This document shows, piece by piece, positions 41,539 through 51,204 of a stretch of DNA of 64,000 nucleotides. Under the pieces are notes generated by a model that ran no database searches, had not been told where the DNA came from, and saw nothing but the letters and a program-made list of their open reading frames with translations. Positions within the stretch are counted from its first letter, which is position 1, and the number at the start of each line of letters is the position of its first letter. Position numbers and translations under genes: made by a program. Source of the DNA: Streptomyces sp. NRRL B-1347 (lineage in GTDB: Bacteria; Actinomycetota; Actinomycetes; Streptomycetales; Streptomycetaceae); contig NZ_JOJM01000009.1 of assembly GCF_000720325.1 (NCBI RefSeq), forward strand, positions 62,001-126,000, in the 5' to 3' direction.

Positions 41539-42284
41539 CCGCGCCGGTGTTCGTCGTCGACGGCTTCGCGGGTGCCGCGGCAGGACGTACGTACGTACTC
41601 GAAGGCCCCGAGGGGCGGCACGCCGTGTCGGTGAAGCGGCTGCGCGCCGGTGAGGACGTGGTGCTCACCGACGGTGCCGGGCACTGGGCGCACGGCACCG
41701 TCGCCGCCGCCGAGGGCAAGGACCGGCTCCTCGTCGCGCTCGACGACGACGGCGTGCGCGAACAGGACGTGGAGAGCCCCCGGATCACCGTCGTCCAGGC
41801 GCTGCCCAAGGGCGACCGCGGTGAACTGGCCGTGGAGACCATGACGGAGACCGGCGTGGACGCGGTCGTGCCCTGGGCCGCCGCCCGCTGCATCACGCAG
41901 TGGAAGGGCGAGCGCGGCCTGAAGGCGCTCGGCAAGTGGCGGGCGACGGCGCGCGAGGCGGGCAAGCAGTCCCGCCGGGTCCGCTTCCCCGAGGTCGCGG
42001 AGCAGGCCACCACCAAGCAGGTCGCCCGGCTGCTCGCGGACGCCGACTTCGCGGGCGTCCTGCACGAGGAGGGCAGCGAGCCGCTGGCCACCGCCCCGCT
42101 CCCGGCGTCCGGCAGCATCGTGCTCGTCGTCGGGCCCGAGGGCGGCGTGTCCCCGGAGGAGCTCGCGGTGTTCGCCGAGGCGGGCGCCAAGCCGTACCGC
42201 CTGGGGCGCAGCGTGCTGCGCACGTCGACCGCGGGCACCGCGGCGACGGCGCTGCTCCTCGGCCGCACGGGCCGCTGGTCCTGA
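41535..42284 (+). CDS. rsmE: 16S rRNA (uracil-1498-N3)-methyltransferase RsmE
   Basis: A 249-residue SPOUT methyltransferase for U1498 of 16S rRNA, using SAM. N-terminal PUA-like domain (EGRHAVSVKRLRAGEDVVLTDG), knot region LVVGPEGGVSPEELAVFAEA and LGRSVLRTSTAGTAA. Start ATG 41535 within the stop of the preceding gene. In many bacteria rsmE neighbours dnaJ, consistent with this locus. The stop codon lies in the first unit of a tandem repeat. Confidence 0.94.
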   Translation: MTAPVFVVDGFAGAAAGRTYVLEGPEGRHAVSVKRLRAGEDVVLTDGAGHWAHGTVAAAEGKDRLLVALDDDGVREQDVESPRITVVQALPKGDRGELAVETMTETGVDAVVPWAAARCITQWKGERGLKALGKWRATAREAGKQSRRVRFPEVAEQATTKQVARLLADADFAGVLHEEGSEPLATAPLPASGSIVLVVGPEGGVSPEELAVFAEAGAKPYRLGRSVLRTSTAGTAATALLLGRTGRWS

Positions 42285-42340
42285 CGGGCCTGCTGGTCCT
42301 GACGGGCCGCCGGTCCTGACGGGCCGCCGGTCCTGACTGG
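42277..42340 (+). repeat. 17-18-bp tandem repeat spanning the rsmE stop
   Basis: Units beginning GGTCCTGACGGGCC start at 42277, 42295, 42312 and (truncated) 42329. The rsmE TGA is in the first unit. Confidence 0.85.
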
Positions 42341-42383
42341 ACAGATGGCCGCAACCGGTCTACCGTCCGGGCGCTCGCGGTGG

Positions 42384-42389
42384 CACCCT
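42384..42389 (+). promoter_or_regulatory. -10-like element, leaderless lipoprotein gene
   Basis: CACCCT, seven bases before ATG 42397; weaker match than the others. Confidence 0.3.
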
Positions 42390-42396
42390 GCCATCC

Positions 42397-43056
42397 ATGG
42401 GGGCTGTGAGGCGACTACCGCGACCTGACCGGCGTTGGCGGATCCCGGGCCCGGCGAGAGGGCGGCGGATCCTCGTGGCCCTCGCGGCCGCGGGGGCCAC
42501 CGGCCTCGCCCTGGCCGCCTGCGACCCCGTCGAGGGCGACATGAGCACCTCCGCCATCGCGCTCACCACGGACAAGATGGGCACGGCCGAGCTGGAGCGC
42601 CAGCACCTGGACGTGGCCTGGTTCAACTGCACGGCCTCGTTCGTGAAGAAGGGCGACGGCGACAAGCGCACGGCCACCGACGAGCCGCGCGAGGCCGAGG
42701 TCGACTGCCAGGGCAAGTCCGAAGATGACAAGGACATCACCCTCAAGGGCCGCGTCACCGACGTGCGCAACGGCAAGTGCGTCCGCGGGAACCTGACCGC
42801 GCGGGTCGAGGGCAAGGAGTGGTTCCGCGTCGACGTGCTCGGCAACTGCGAAGGCGGCAACGGCAATGACGGCAACGACGACGGCAATGACGACGGTGAC
42901 AACGACTCCGGTGACAAGGGCGACGGCGACAACGGCGGGGGCCGCCACACCCCGCCCGTCAACCACGACCCCGACCGGGACGGGCCCGGTCCCACCGCCA
43001 CCGTCACCGTGACCGAGCGGCCGGACCCCACCTGCGACTGCTATCCGGGCAAGTGA
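42397..43056 (+). CDS. Putative lipoprotein with acidic Gly/Asn/Asp repeat tail
   Basis: A 219-residue protein. An Arg-rich start, hydrophobic stretch and lipobox LALAAC put the lipidated Cys at about residue 42. The following ~100 residues contain paired Cys (WFNCTASF, AEVDCQG, NGKCVRG, LGNCEGG) and look like a small beta domain similar to DUF4333-type modules of Streptomyces lipoproteins (inference). Then comes a repeat of GND/DGD units and a C-terminal CDCYPGK. It is exported and membrane-anchored; function unknown. Confidence 0.8.
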   Translation: MGAVRRLPRPDRRWRIPGPARGRRILVALAAAGATGLALAACDPVEGDMSTSAIALTTDKMGTAELERQHLDVAWFNCTASFVKKGDGDKRTATDEPREAEVDCQGKSEDDKDITLKGRVTDVRNGKCVRGNLTARVEGKEWFRVDVLGNCEGGNGNDGNDDGNDDGDNDSGDKGDGDNGGGRHTPPVNHDPDRDGPGPTATVTVTERPDPTCDCYPGK

Positions 43057-43089
43057 TCCAAAACGGTGCCCCGTACGCCGTCACCTGCT

Positions 43090-43095
43090 TAGGCT
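43090..43095 (+). promoter_or_regulatory. -10 element, leaderless tricorn-type protease gene
   Basis: TAGGCT, six bases before GTG 43102. Confidence 0.45.
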
Positions 43096-43101
43096 GACGG
43101 T

Positions 43102-46100
43102 GTGACACAGCCTGCCTACCTCCGGTTTCCGCATCCGCACGGCGAGTTGACCGCCTTCACCGCCGAGGACGACGTCTGGATCGCGCCCCTCGACGGCGGC
43201 CGCGCCTGGCGGGTCAGCGCCGACAACACGCCCGTCAGCCACCCGCGGATCTCCCCGGACGGCACCACCGTCGCGTGGACGTCGACCCGGGACGGAGCGC
43301 CCGAGGTGCACGTCGCGCCCGTCGACGGCGGCCCCGCCAAGCGCCTCACGTACTGGGGGAACACGAAGACGGCCGTGCGCGGCTGGACGCCCGACGGTCG
43401 GGTCCTCGCGGTCGGCGCGCACGGCCAGGCCTCCTTCCGCCGCACCTGGGCGCACGCCGTGCCGCTCGACGGCGGGCCCGCGGAGAAGCTGCCGTACGGA
43501 ATCGTCGGCGACGCGGCGCACGGCCCCGACGGCGAAGTCCTGCTCCTGTCCGCGCCGATGGGCCGCGAGGCCGCCTGGTGGAAGCGGTACCGCGGCGGCA
43601 CGGCGGGGAAGCTGTGGATCCGCTCGCGGCGGCCCGCCGCCGACGCCTCCGGAGCCGACAGCGGCTTCGTCCGCGTCCACGAGGACCTCGACGGCAACAT
43701 CGAGCACCCGCTGTGGGTGGGCGGCCGCATCGCCTTCCTCTCCGACCACGAAGGCGTCGGCGCGCTCTACTCCTCCCTGCCCGACGGCACCGACCTGCGC
43801 CGCCACACCCCGGTCGACGGCTTCTACGCCCGGCACGCCGCCACCGACGGCACCCGCGTCGCCTACGCGAGCGCCGGTGAACTCTGGCTCCTGGACGACC
43901 TGTCGGACGCCGAACCGCGCCGTCTGGACGTCCGGCTCGGCGGGCAGCGCGTCGACCTCCAGCCGCATCCGGTCAGCGCGGCCCGCTGGTTCGGGGCCGC
44001 CGCGCCCGACCACAGCGGCCGCGGCAGCGCGGTGTCGGTGCGCGGCGCCGTGCACTGGGTCACGCACCGCGAGGGGCCCGCCCGCGCGCTGGCCGCCGCC
44101 CCCGGCGTCCGGGCCCGGCTTCCCCGCACCTTCCGCGTGGACGGCGAGGAGCACGTGGTGTGGGTGACGGACGCGGAGGGCGACGACGCCCTGGAGTTCG
44201 CGCCCGCCACCGGCCTCGCCCCCGGCGCGACCCCGCGCCGCCTCGCCGCGGGCCAGCTCGGCCGGGTGCTCGCACTCGCCGTGGCGCCCGACGGCAGCCG
44301 CGCCGCCGTCGCCGCGCACGACGGCCGGATCCTGCTCGTGGAGCGCGACAGCGGCGAGGTGCGCGAGGTCGACCGCGCCGAGCACGGCGAAGCCACCGGG
44401 CTGGTGTTCTCGCCCGACTGCGCGTGGCTCGCCTGGTCGCACCCCGGGCCGCGCCCGCTGCGCCAGCTCAAGCTCGCCAACACCGCCGACCTGTCGGTGT
44501 CGGAGGCCACCCAGCTGCGCTTCCGCGACTACAGCCCGGCGTTCACGCTCGACGGCAAGCACCTGGCGTTCCTGTCCGCGCGCGCCTTCGACCCGGTCTA
44601 CGACGAGCACGTCTTCGACCTCGCCTTCGTCGGCGGCTCCCGGCCGCACCTGCTCACGCTCGCGGCCACGACGCCCTCGCCGTTCGGGCCGCAGCGGCAC
44701 GGCCGCGCCTTCGACGCCGCCGACGGGCCGCACGCCGAGACCCCCGACAGCGAGGGCTCGCCGGTGACCCGGATAGACCTCGAAGGGCTCGCGGACCGCG
44801 TCGTGCCCTTCCCCGTCGAGGCCGCCCGCTACAGCACGCTGCGCGCCGCCAAGGACGGCCTGCTGTGGCTGCGCCACCCGGTGCGCGGCGTGCTCGGCGC
44901 CTCCCGCGCCACCCCGTCCGACCCCGAGCCCTGCTCCGCCCTGGAGCGCTACGACATCGGCCAGCGCCGGGTCGAGGAACTGGCGGGCGACGCCGACCAC
45001 TTCGCCGTGACCGGCGACGGCAAGCGGATCCTGCTGTGGGCCGACGGCAAGCTCAAGGTGGTGCCGAGCGACCGGCGCGCCTCCGCCGACGAGGACAGCG
45101 ACACCAACATCACCGTCGACCTCGGCCGGGTCCGCCAGGACGTCGACCCGGCCGCGGAGTGGCGGCAGATGTACGCCGAGGCGGGCCGCCTCATGCGGGA
45201 CAACTTCTGGCGGGCCGACATGGGCGGCGTCGACTGGGACGGCGTCCTGGAGCGCTACCGGCCCGTCCTCGACCGCGTCGCGACCCACGACGACCTCGTC
45301 GACCTGCTGTGGGAGGTCCAGGGCGAACTGGGCACCTCCCACGCCTACGTGGTGCCGCGCGGCGGCTACGGCAGCCGGCAGGGCCTCCTCGGCGCGGACC
45401 TCTCGCGCGGCGCCGACGGCCTGTGGCGCGTCGACCGCGTCCTGCCGTCGGAGACCTCCGACCCGGCCGCACTCTCCCCGCTCGCCGCGCCCGGCGTCGC
45501 CGTGCGCGCGGGCGACGCGATCCTCGCCGTCGGCGGGCGTCCCGTCGACTCCGTCACCGGTCCCGGACCGCTGCTCGTCGGCACCGCGGGCAAGCCCGTC
45601 GAGCTGACCGTGTCCCCGGCCGGCGGCGGCGACCCGCGGCACGCCGTCGTGATCCCCGTGGACGACGAGGAGCCGCTGCGCTACCACGCCTGGGTCGCCG
45701 ACCGCCGGGCCTACGTCCACGAGCTCTCCGGCGGCCGCCTCGGCTACCTCCACGTGCCCGACATGCAGGCCCCCGGCTGGGCGCAGATCCACCGCGACCT
45801 GCGCGTCGAGGTGGCCCGCGAGGGCCTGGTCGTGGACGTCCGCGAGAACCGCGGCGGGCACACCTCGCAGCTCGTCGTGGAGAAGCTGGCCCGGCGCATC
45901 GTCGGCTGGGACCTGCCGCGCGGCTCCGGGCCGCTCAGCTACCCCGGGGACGCGCCGCGCGGGCCCGTCGTCGCCGTCGCCAACGAGTTCTCCGGATCCG
46001 ACGGGGACATCGTCAACGCCGCGATCAAGGCCCTCGGCATCGGCCCCGTCGTGGGCACCCGCACCTGGGGCGGCGTCGTCGGCATCGACAGCCGCTACCA

Positions 46101-46320
46101 CCTGGTCGACGGCACGCTCGTCACACAGCCCAAGTACGCCTTCTGGCTCGAGGGCTACGAATGGAGCGTGGAGAACTACGGCGTCGACCCCGACGTCGAG
46201 GTCGTGATGACCCCCGACGACCACGCGGCCGGACGCGACCCGCAGCTCGACGAGGCCGTCCGCATCGCCCTCGCCGCGCTCGCCGAGAACCCGGCGAGGA
46301 CGGCCCCGCCGCTGCCCTGA
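43102..46320 (+). CDS. Tricorn-type S41 protease
   Basis: A 1072-residue homologue of tricorn protease. N-terminal double beta-propeller (1-~680, repeated DG..L.V segments), helical C1 (~690-760), PDZ (~765-850, GDAILAVGGRPVDS) and S41 core. The catalytic set appears conserved at nearly archaeal numbering: Ser-His in GTSHAYV near 743-744, Ser-Asp in EFSGSDGDIV near 963-964, and Glu in the EWSVENYGVDPDVEV region near 1018-1023. It is cytosolic and would trim proteasome-generated peptides. GTG 43102 is the start. Confidence 0.92.
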   Translation: MTQPAYLRFPHPHGELTAFTAEDDVWIAPLDGGRAWRVSADNTPVSHPRISPDGTTVAWTSTRDGAPEVHVAPVDGGPAKRLTYWGNTKTAVRGWTPDGRVLAVGAHGQASFRRTWAHAVPLDGGPAEKLPYGIVGDAAHGPDGEVLLLSAPMGREAAWWKRYRGGTAGKLWIRSRRPAADASGADSGFVRVHEDLDGNIEHPLWVGGRIAFLSDHEGVGALYSSLPDGTDLRRHTPVDGFYARHAATDGTRVAYASAGELWLLDDLSDAEPRRLDVRLGGQRVDLQPHPVSAARWFGAAAPDHSGRGSAVSVRGAVHWVTHREGPARALAAAPGVRARLPRTFRVDGEEHVVWVTDAEGDDALEFAPATGLAPGATPRRLAAGQLGRVLALAVAPDGSRAAVAAHDGRILLVERDSGEVREVDRAEHGEATGLVFSPDCAWLAWSHPGPRPLRQLKLANTADLSVSEATQLRFRDYSPAFTLDGKHLAFLSARAFDPVYDEHVFDLAFVGGSRPHLLTLAATTPSPFGPQRHGRAFDAADGPHAETPDSEGSPVTRIDLEGLADRVVPFPVEAARYSTLRAAKDGLLWLRHPVRGVLGASRATPSDPEPCSALERYDIGQRRVEELAGDADHFAVTGDGKRILLWADGKLKVVPSDRRASADEDSDTNITVDLGRVRQDVDPAAEWRQMYAEAGRLMRDNFWRADMGGVDWDGVLERYRPVLDRVATHDDLVDLLWEVQGELGTSHAYVVPRGGYGSRQGLLGADLSRGADGLWRVDRVLPSETSDPAALSPLAAPGVAVRAGDAILAVGGRPVDSVTGPGPLLVGTAGKPVELTVSPAGGGDPRHAVVIPVDDEEPLRYHAWVADRRAYVHELSGGRLGYLHVPDMQAPGWAQIHRDLRVEVAREGLVVDVRENRGGHTSQLVVEKLARRIVGWDLPRGSGPLSYPGDAPRGPVVAVANEFSGSDGDIVNAAIKALGIGPVVGTRTWGGVVGIDSRYHLVDGTLVTQPKYAFWLEGYEWSVENYGVDPDVEVVMTPDDHAAGRDPQLDEAVRIALAALAENPARTAPPLP

Positions 46321-46353
46321 CCGGTCCCCGAGGGGCCCGCACACACGGGCGGA

Positions 46354-46359
46354 TAGCAT
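46354..46359 (+). promoter_or_regulatory. -10 element of HIT gene
   Basis: TAGCAT, giving a predicted start near 46366 and a ~30-nt leader that contains CAGGAGG (46380-46386) before ATG 46395. Confidence 0.4.
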
Positions 46360-46394
46360 GCCGACGTACGCAAACATGATCAGGAGGCTGGACC

Positions 46395-46748
46395 ATGGCG
46401 GGCGAACCACAGGACGACTGCTTGTTCTGCAAGATCGTGGCGAAGGAGGTGCCCGCGACGGTCGTGCGCGAGACGGAGACCACCCTCGCCTTCCGCGACA
46501 TCAACCCCCAGGCGCCGACGCACGTCCTGGTGATCCCCAAGGTGCACCACCCGGACGCCGCCTCGCTGGCCGCCGCCGAGCCCGCGGCCGCCGCTGACGT
46601 GCTGCGCGAGGCCGGCGAGGTGGCCGCCCAGGAGGGTGCGGACAGCTACCGCATCGTCTTCAACACCGGCTCCGGCGCCGGACAGACCGTCTTCCACGCG
46701 CACGCCCACGTCCTGGGCGGCCGCGGTCTCCAGTGGCCCCCCGGATAG
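46395..46748 (+). CDS. HIT-family (HINT) nucleotide hydrolase
   Basis: A 117-residue histidine triad protein: DDCLFCKIVAKEVPAT at the start and the triad TVFHAHAHVLGGRGL near residue 100. HINT enzymes hydrolyse purine nucleoside phosphoramidates and aminoacyl-adenylates. Start ATG 46395 with a good Shine-Dalgarno sequence (CAGGAGG). The RNase Z-like gene follows six bases after the stop, so they form an operon. Confidence 0.93.
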   Translation: MAGEPQDDCLFCKIVAKEVPATVVRETETTLAFRDINPQAPTHVLVIPKVHHPDAASLAAAEPAAAADVLREAGEVAAQEGADSYRIVFNTGSGAGQTVFHAHAHVLGGRGLQWPPG

Positions 46749-46754
46749 CACCTC

Positions 46755-47663
46755 GTGTCCGTACGTGAACTGGTGGTGCTCGGCACCGCGAGCCAGGTCC
46801 CGACCCGGCACCGCAACCACAACGGGTACGTCCTGCTGTGGGACGGCGAGGGCATCCTGTTCGACCCCGGCGAGGGCACGCAGCGGCAGATGCTGCGTGC
46901 CTCCGTCGCGGCGCACGACCTCAACCGCATCTGCGTCACGCACTTCCACGGGGACCACTCCCTGGGGCTCGCGGGGGTCATCCAGCGCATCAACCTGGAC
47001 CGCGTGCCGCACCCCGTCACCGCCCACTACCCGGCCTCCGGGGAGCACTTCTTCGACCGGCTGCGGTACGCGACCGCGTACCGCGAGACGGTGCGGATCG
47101 CCCAGGTCCCGGTCGCCGCGGACGGCGTCCTCGCCACCGCGCCGTCGTACCGCCTGGAGGCGGCGAAGCTCTCCCACCCCGTCGAGTCGTACGGCTACCG
47201 CGTCGTCGAGCCCGACGGGCGGCGGATGCTGCCGAAGCTCCTCGCCGAGCGCGGCGTCACCGGACCGGACGTGGGCGTCCTCCAGCGCGAGGGCAGCCTG
47301 CGCGGCATCAGCATCGACGAGGTGAGCGAGGTGCGGCGCGGGCAGCGCTTCGCCTTCGTGATGGACACCCGCCTGTGCGACGGCGTGCACGCGCTCGCCG
47401 ACGGCTGCGACATGCTCGTCATCGAGTCCACGTTCCTCGACCAGGACCGTCAACTGGCCTCCGACCACGGCCACCTGACGGCGGGCCAGGCCGCCGCCGT
47501 GGCCCGGGACGCGGGCGTCAGGCACCTCGTCCTCACCCACTTCAGCCAGCGGTACCCGGACCCGTCCGCCTTCGAGCAGCAGGCACGGGCCGCCGGTTTC
47601 GAGGGGGAGCTGACGGTGGCGCGGGACCTGATGCGGGTGCCGCTGCCGAAGCGCAGCCCCTGA
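46755..47663 (+). CDS. Ribonuclease Z-like MBL protein
   Basis: A 302-residue RNase Z-type metallo-beta-lactamase. [19 protein letters not shown], the phosphodiesterase-type [10 protein letters not shown], metal motif [36 protein letters not shown] and [10 protein letters not shown]. RNase Z cuts the 3' trailer of tRNA precursors, relevant because the tRNA-Ala genes here lack an encoded CCA. Start GTG 46755. Family membership is clear; true tRNase activity is probable. Confidence 0.88.
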   Translation: MSVRELVVLGTASQVPTRHRNHNGYVLLWDGEGILFDPGEGTQRQMLRASVAAHDLNRICVTHFHGDHSLGLAGVIQRINLDRVPHPVTAHYPASGEHFFDRLRYATAYRETVRIAQVPVAADGVLATAPSYRLEAAKLSHPVESYGYRVVEPDGRRMLPKLLAERGVTGPDVGVLQREGSLRGISIDEVSEVRRGQRFAFVMDTRLCDGVHALADGCDMLVIESTFLDQDRQLASDHGHLTAGQAAAVARDAGVRHLVLTHFSQRYPDPSAFEQQARAAGFEGELTVARDLMRVPLPKRSP

Positions 47664-47750
47664 TCCGCCCGAGCCCTTCCGAAACCTCCCCACTCCCCGA
47701 ACTCCTCCCGAACTCCCCCCAAGCTCCCCCCAAGAACGAAGAAGCACCTC

Positions 47751-48752
47751 ATGCCCCTCCCCAAGGCCGAACTCCACCTGCACATCGAAGGCACCCTGGA
47801 GCCCGAGCTCGCCTTCGCCCTCGCCGAGCGCAACGGCGTCACCCTGCCGTACGCCGACACCGAGGCCCTCCGCAAGGCCTACCTCTTCCAGGACCTCCAG
47901 TCCTTCCTCGACCTCTACTACGGGCTCATGGCCGTGCTGCGCACGGAGGCCGACTTCGAGGAGCTCGCCGACGCGTACCTCGCCCGGGCCGCCGCCCAGG
48001 GCGTGCGCCACGCCGAGATCTTCTTCGACCCCCAGGCCCACACCGCGCGCGGCGTGGAGATCGGCACGGTCGTCGAGGGCCTGGGCCGCGCGCTCGACCG
48101 CAGCCGCGAGCGCCACGGCATCACCACCCGCCTCATCATGTGCTTCCTGCGCGACCAGTCCGCCGAGTCGGCCATGGAGACCCTGGAGGCTGCCAAGCCG
48201 CACCTCCACCGCATCACCGGCGTCGGCCTCGACTCGGCCGAGGTCGGCCACCCGCCGCGCAAGTTCGCCGCCGTGTACGAGGCGGCGGCCGCGCTCGGCC
48301 TGCGCCGCGTCGCCCACGCGGGCGAGGAGGGCCCCGCCGCGTACGTGACCGAGGCCCTGGACGTCCTCGGCGTCGAGCGCGTCGACCACGGCCTGCGCTG
48401 CGTCGAGGACCCGGACCTGGTCCGCCGCCTGGTCCGGGACCGCGTCCCGCTGACCCTCTGCCCCCTGTCCAACGTCCGGCTGCGCGCCGTCGACGTCCTG
48501 GCGGACCACCCCCTGCCGCAGATGATGGCCGCCGGCCTGCTGTGCACCGTCAACTCCGACGACCCCGCGTACTTCGGCGGCTACGCCGACGACAACTTCC
48601 ACGCGGTCCGCGAGGCCCTCGGCCTCAGTGAGGACCAGCTCAGGGAACTGGCCCGCAACTCCTTCGAGGCGGCGTTCCTCGACGGCTCCCCGGAGGAGGA
48701 GGCGCTGCGCGCGGCGTACTTGGCGGAGGTGGCGGCGTACCGGTTCGACTGA
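47751..48752 (+). CDS. Adenosine/adenine deaminase (ADE subfamily)
   Basis: A 333-residue amidohydrolase of the adenosine deaminase family. Metal and catalytic motifs: KAELHLHIEGTLEP, VAHAGEEGPA, ERVDHGLRC and NSDDPAYFGGY. The N-terminus and the FLDLYYGL...HAEIFFDPQAHT run match the adenine-deaminase (Aah1-like) branch better than classical adenosine deaminase, so adenine may be the substrate; this is from remembered alignments. The short 47664-47750 spacer is a CTCCCCGAACTCC-type repeat. Confidence 0.87.
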   Translation: MPLPKAELHLHIEGTLEPELAFALAERNGVTLPYADTEALRKAYLFQDLQSFLDLYYGLMAVLRTEADFEELADAYLARAAAQGVRHAEIFFDPQAHTARGVEIGTVVEGLGRALDRSRERHGITTRLIMCFLRDQSAESAMETLEAAKPHLHRITGVGLDSAEVGHPPRKFAAVYEAAAALGLRRVAHAGEEGPAAYVTEALDVLGVERVDHGLRCVEDPDLVRRLVRDRVPLTLCPLSNVRLRAVDVLADHPLPQMMAAGLLCTVNSDDPAYFGGYADDNFHAVREALGLSEDQLRELARNSFEAAFLDGSPEEEALRAAYLAEVAAYRFD

Positions 48753-48892
48753 GACGGCGCGCGCCCGCCGTCCCGCCCCGTCCTCCCCACTCCTCAATAC
48801 CGGCCAACTCGTCGCACCTGCAACGAAGTTGACGCCGGTCCCGATACGCTGGGCCACCCTTGTGACCTAGCGGGCTGGAGAGGACGTCGGGC

Positions 48893-49189
48893 GTGGGCGA
48901 GTACACGAGGATCGACGATCTGAGTGTGATCCGTGGGATGGGCGTGGGCCTCGGCCGCATCAAGGACGCCTTCGACGGACTCGACAAGCTGAGAGGCCAG
49001 TACGAGGACGACTTCGGCGACAGCGGGCTCGCCGGTCAGTTCGGCGAGTTCGCGGGCAACTGGGAGCGCCACCGCGAGGAACTCGGCGAGGAGGTCCAGC
49101 GCCTGGCCGGGATCGCCAGGGCCGCCGCGGAGACGTACGACGGCGTGGACGGCGAACTGGCCCGCGCGCTGCGCGCGTCGCGCCCCTGA
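48893..49189 (+). CDS. ESAT-6/WXG100-like small helical protein
   Basis: A 98-residue, almost all-helical, acidic protein: two long helices separated by a Gly/Ser-rich turn (DFGDSGLAGQFGEFAGNW), the size and layout of the WXG100/Esx family, though the central motif is GNW rather than W-x-G. Such proteins are exported by type VII secretion or serve as partner of a larger T7SS substrate. Start GTG 48893 with GGAGAGGA upstream. It overlaps the next gene by one base (TGATG), so the two are coupled. Confidence 0.7.
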   Translation: MGEYTRIDDLSVIRGMGVGLGRIKDAFDGLDKLRGQYEDDFGDSGLAGQFGEFAGNWERHREELGEEVQRLAGIARAAAETYDGVDGELARALRASRP

Positions 49190-50523
49190 TGGGCGCCGCG
49201 CGCCCCCGGGACTGGCAGCCCCTCGCGGACAGCGACCCCGTCCCCGGCGACCCGGACCGCCTTCAGGAGCTCGGCCGCAAGCTCCGGCGCACGGCCGACG
49301 AACTCGAACGGCAGGTCCGCCACCTCAAGGCGGCCGCCGACGTGACCTCCTGGGACAGCGACGCGGGCCGCGAGTTCCGCGGCGGGGCCAAGAAGTGCCG
49401 GGGCCGTCTGGAGGCCGCGCACCGGCGCTACCAGGCTGCCGCCGACGCCATCGGTGACCGGATCGTCGACCACGGCGGCGACTACGAGTCGAACGCCACC
49501 GCGCCCGCCGGTACGTACGTCACCGAGCTCCACCGCGCCCAGAAGCTCGCCGACATCGCCCGGCGCGAGGCGCGGGACGCGGAGGAGCGGGGCGGCGCCG
49601 CGAAGAAGGGCCTCGACGGCGAGGTCGGCGGACGCCGGAAGGCGGACCTCGAGAAGCAGGCGGCGGCCGCCGGGGACGCGCTCGACGCGGCGCGCGCGAA
49701 GCTCGGTGAGGCACGGCGGATCCGCGACGCCGCGGCGAAACGGGCCCGCGAGGCCATCGAGGACGCCGTCTCCGACGACTCCCTCAAGGACGGCTTCTGG
49801 GACCGCTTCGCCGACTTCGTCGAGCAGGTCGCGGGCGTCACCGAACTCATCTCCAAATGGGCCGGCATTGCCGCGCTCATGGTCGGCTGGATCCCCGTCA
49901 TAGGCCAGGGCCTGGCCGGCCTCCTGGGCGCGATCTCCATGGTCGCCACCCTGGCCAACATCGCCTGCACAGCCACCCAGGTCGCCATGGGCGACACGTC
50001 CTGGACAGAGCTGGCTTGGTCGGCGGTGGGGTTGTTGGCTATGGGGGCGGGCAAGGCCTTTTCGAAGGTGGCCGGGCGGTATGTGGCGGGGACGTTGCGG
50101 CGGATGCGGTTGGCCAAGGGAGGCCGGGAGACCCCACGTCGGTCGAGGCGGAACCGAAAGGGGCTCAATCGGCAGCTCACGAGGGGGCGCCGCATCGAGA
50201 AGGGGGATATCTCGGCGTCGCTCCGTGAGCCCGTCACCGAGGTGTTCAGGTCTTCCACTTGGAAGGGGGGCCTTCAGGGTGGATACCGTCAGGCTTGGCG
50301 CGAGCTGAAGGATCGCGGAGACGGCAACGGACTCAAGGGCGCCTTGCAGTCTGTTTCGCTCGCTGACGCCTCGGTGGCGTCCGATCTGAAGGAAGTGAAG
50401 CACTTGGGCAGGGCTCTGGGGCAATACGAAGCCGTGAACAAGCTGTCGCGAAGGGCAACGGGAATGACCGTTGCTGGATCAGGTATCACGGCTGGCGGCC
50501 TGTTCATTGACGAGGTCCACTGA
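49189..50523 (+). CDS. Putative T7SS-secreted protein with variable C-terminus
   Basis: A 444-residue protein. Residues 1-~70 (DSDPVPGDPDRLQELGRKLR, then DVTSWDSDAGREFRG) resemble the T7SS-signal module found ahead of actinobacterial toxins. A long Ala/Arg/Glu coiled coil (~85-205) follows, then a hydrophobic stretch (GIAALMVGWIPVIGQGLAGL to ~275). The C-terminal ~165 residues match no toxin fold I know, and their DNA (from ~50010) is visibly poorer in GC than the N-terminal half. This polymorphic-toxin-like layout, with two small genes downstream, suggests an effector; that is inference. Confidence 0.7.
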   Translation: MGAARPRDWQPLADSDPVPGDPDRLQELGRKLRRTADELERQVRHLKAAADVTSWDSDAGREFRGGAKKCRGRLEAAHRRYQAAADAIGDRIVDHGGDYESNATAPAGTYVTELHRAQKLADIARREARDAEERGGAAKKGLDGEVGGRRKADLEKQAAAAGDALDAARAKLGEARRIRDAAAKRAREAIEDAVSDDSLKDGFWDRFADFVEQVAGVTELISKWAGIAALMVGWIPVIGQGLAGLLGAISMVATLANIACTATQVAMGDTSWTELAWSAVGLLAMGAGKAFSKVAGRYVAGTLRRMRLAKGGRETPRRSRRNRKGLNRQLTRGRRIEKGDISASLREPVTEVFRSSTWKGGLQGGYRQAWRELKDRGDGNGLKGALQSVSLADASVASDLKEVKHLGRALGQYEAVNKLSRRATGMTVAGSGITAGGLFIDEVH

Positions 50524-50535
50524 GGAGGAAGACCG

Positions 50536-51204
50536 ATGCTGACGCCACTCGACGGGACGTCCGGGATGGAGGACGACTACATCGTCGACTTCGATTTCGA
50601 CGGTGACTGGTTGGGCCTGACGCTCTATGAGGGCTCCCGTGAGGAGGCCGAGCGTGTCGCACTGTCGTTGGTAGAGCAGTTCAACCCGCTGGAGCTGAAG
50701 GTCGGGAAGGCTGCTTTGCAGCGCGAACTGACACAGAGGGCCCTCAACTTGAACGAGGAGAGCCCTGTGCTCGCCTGCGCCATGTACTCGGTCGGGGGCG
50801 AACTACTGGCAGAAATGGTTGGCAACACCTACGGGGAGGACGGTGTCCCGAGGCCGTCCCCCGAGGAATGGCGCTCCCGGCTCCTCGACTGGGGTGATGC
50901 TAAGCCGAAGAGCACGCCTGTGGTGTCCGAACTTGAGCTGCCCGTTGGCCCTGCCCTACGTATTCAGGCGGTGCTGGAGGAGAAGCGTCGCCTCGGCTTC
51001 GGCCGCCGTCTGTCCGAGACACTGAGGTACGCGGTCTGGCCGACCAGCCAGGAGGAGATCTACGTGCTCGACGTCGACTGGCTCCACCTCGAACGGTCCG
51101 ACGAAGTAACACACCTCGCCGACAAGCTCATGTCGACCATCCGCCTCGTCCCCGTCCCCTCGGACTTCGACGAGCGGAACGCGGCGGCGCGGGGCGAGCT
51201 CTGA
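50536..51204 (+). CDS. Uncharacterised protein, paralogue of the next gene; possible immunity/accessory protein
   Basis: A 222-residue soluble acidic protein, preceded by GGAGGAAG seven bases before ATG 50536 and 12 bp after the T7SS-type gene. Its layout parallels the following gene: DGDWLGLTLYEGSREEAERV (versus PEGWFQLQLDPPEE), ALQRELTQRALNLNEES (versus RERLMRELQRQARAAG), CAMYSVGGELLAEM (versus YLSLLTVGGVPLASS), and a C-terminal beta-helix pair. The fold loosely recalls Mog1/PsbP/LpqN-type domains. GC content is lower than the flanks. Position fits an immunity protein or dedicated chaperone. It overlaps the next gene by one base. Confidence 0.65.
   Translation: MLTPLDGTSGMEDDYIVDFDFDGDWLGLTLYEGSREEAERVALSLVEQFNPLELKVGKAALQRELTQRALNLNEESPVLACAMYSVGGELLAEMVGNTYGEDGVPRPSPEEWRSRLLDWGDAKPKSTPVVSELELPVGPALRIQAVLEEKRRLGFGRRLSETLRYAVWPTSQEEIYVLDVDWLHLERSDEVTHLADKLMSTIRLVPVPSDFDERNAAARGEL

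Noticed and set aside
43081..46410. 1109-codon reverse-strand open frame across the tricorn-type protease
   Set aside because: Shadow frame; no recognisable domain, and the forward gene has full catalytic motifs.
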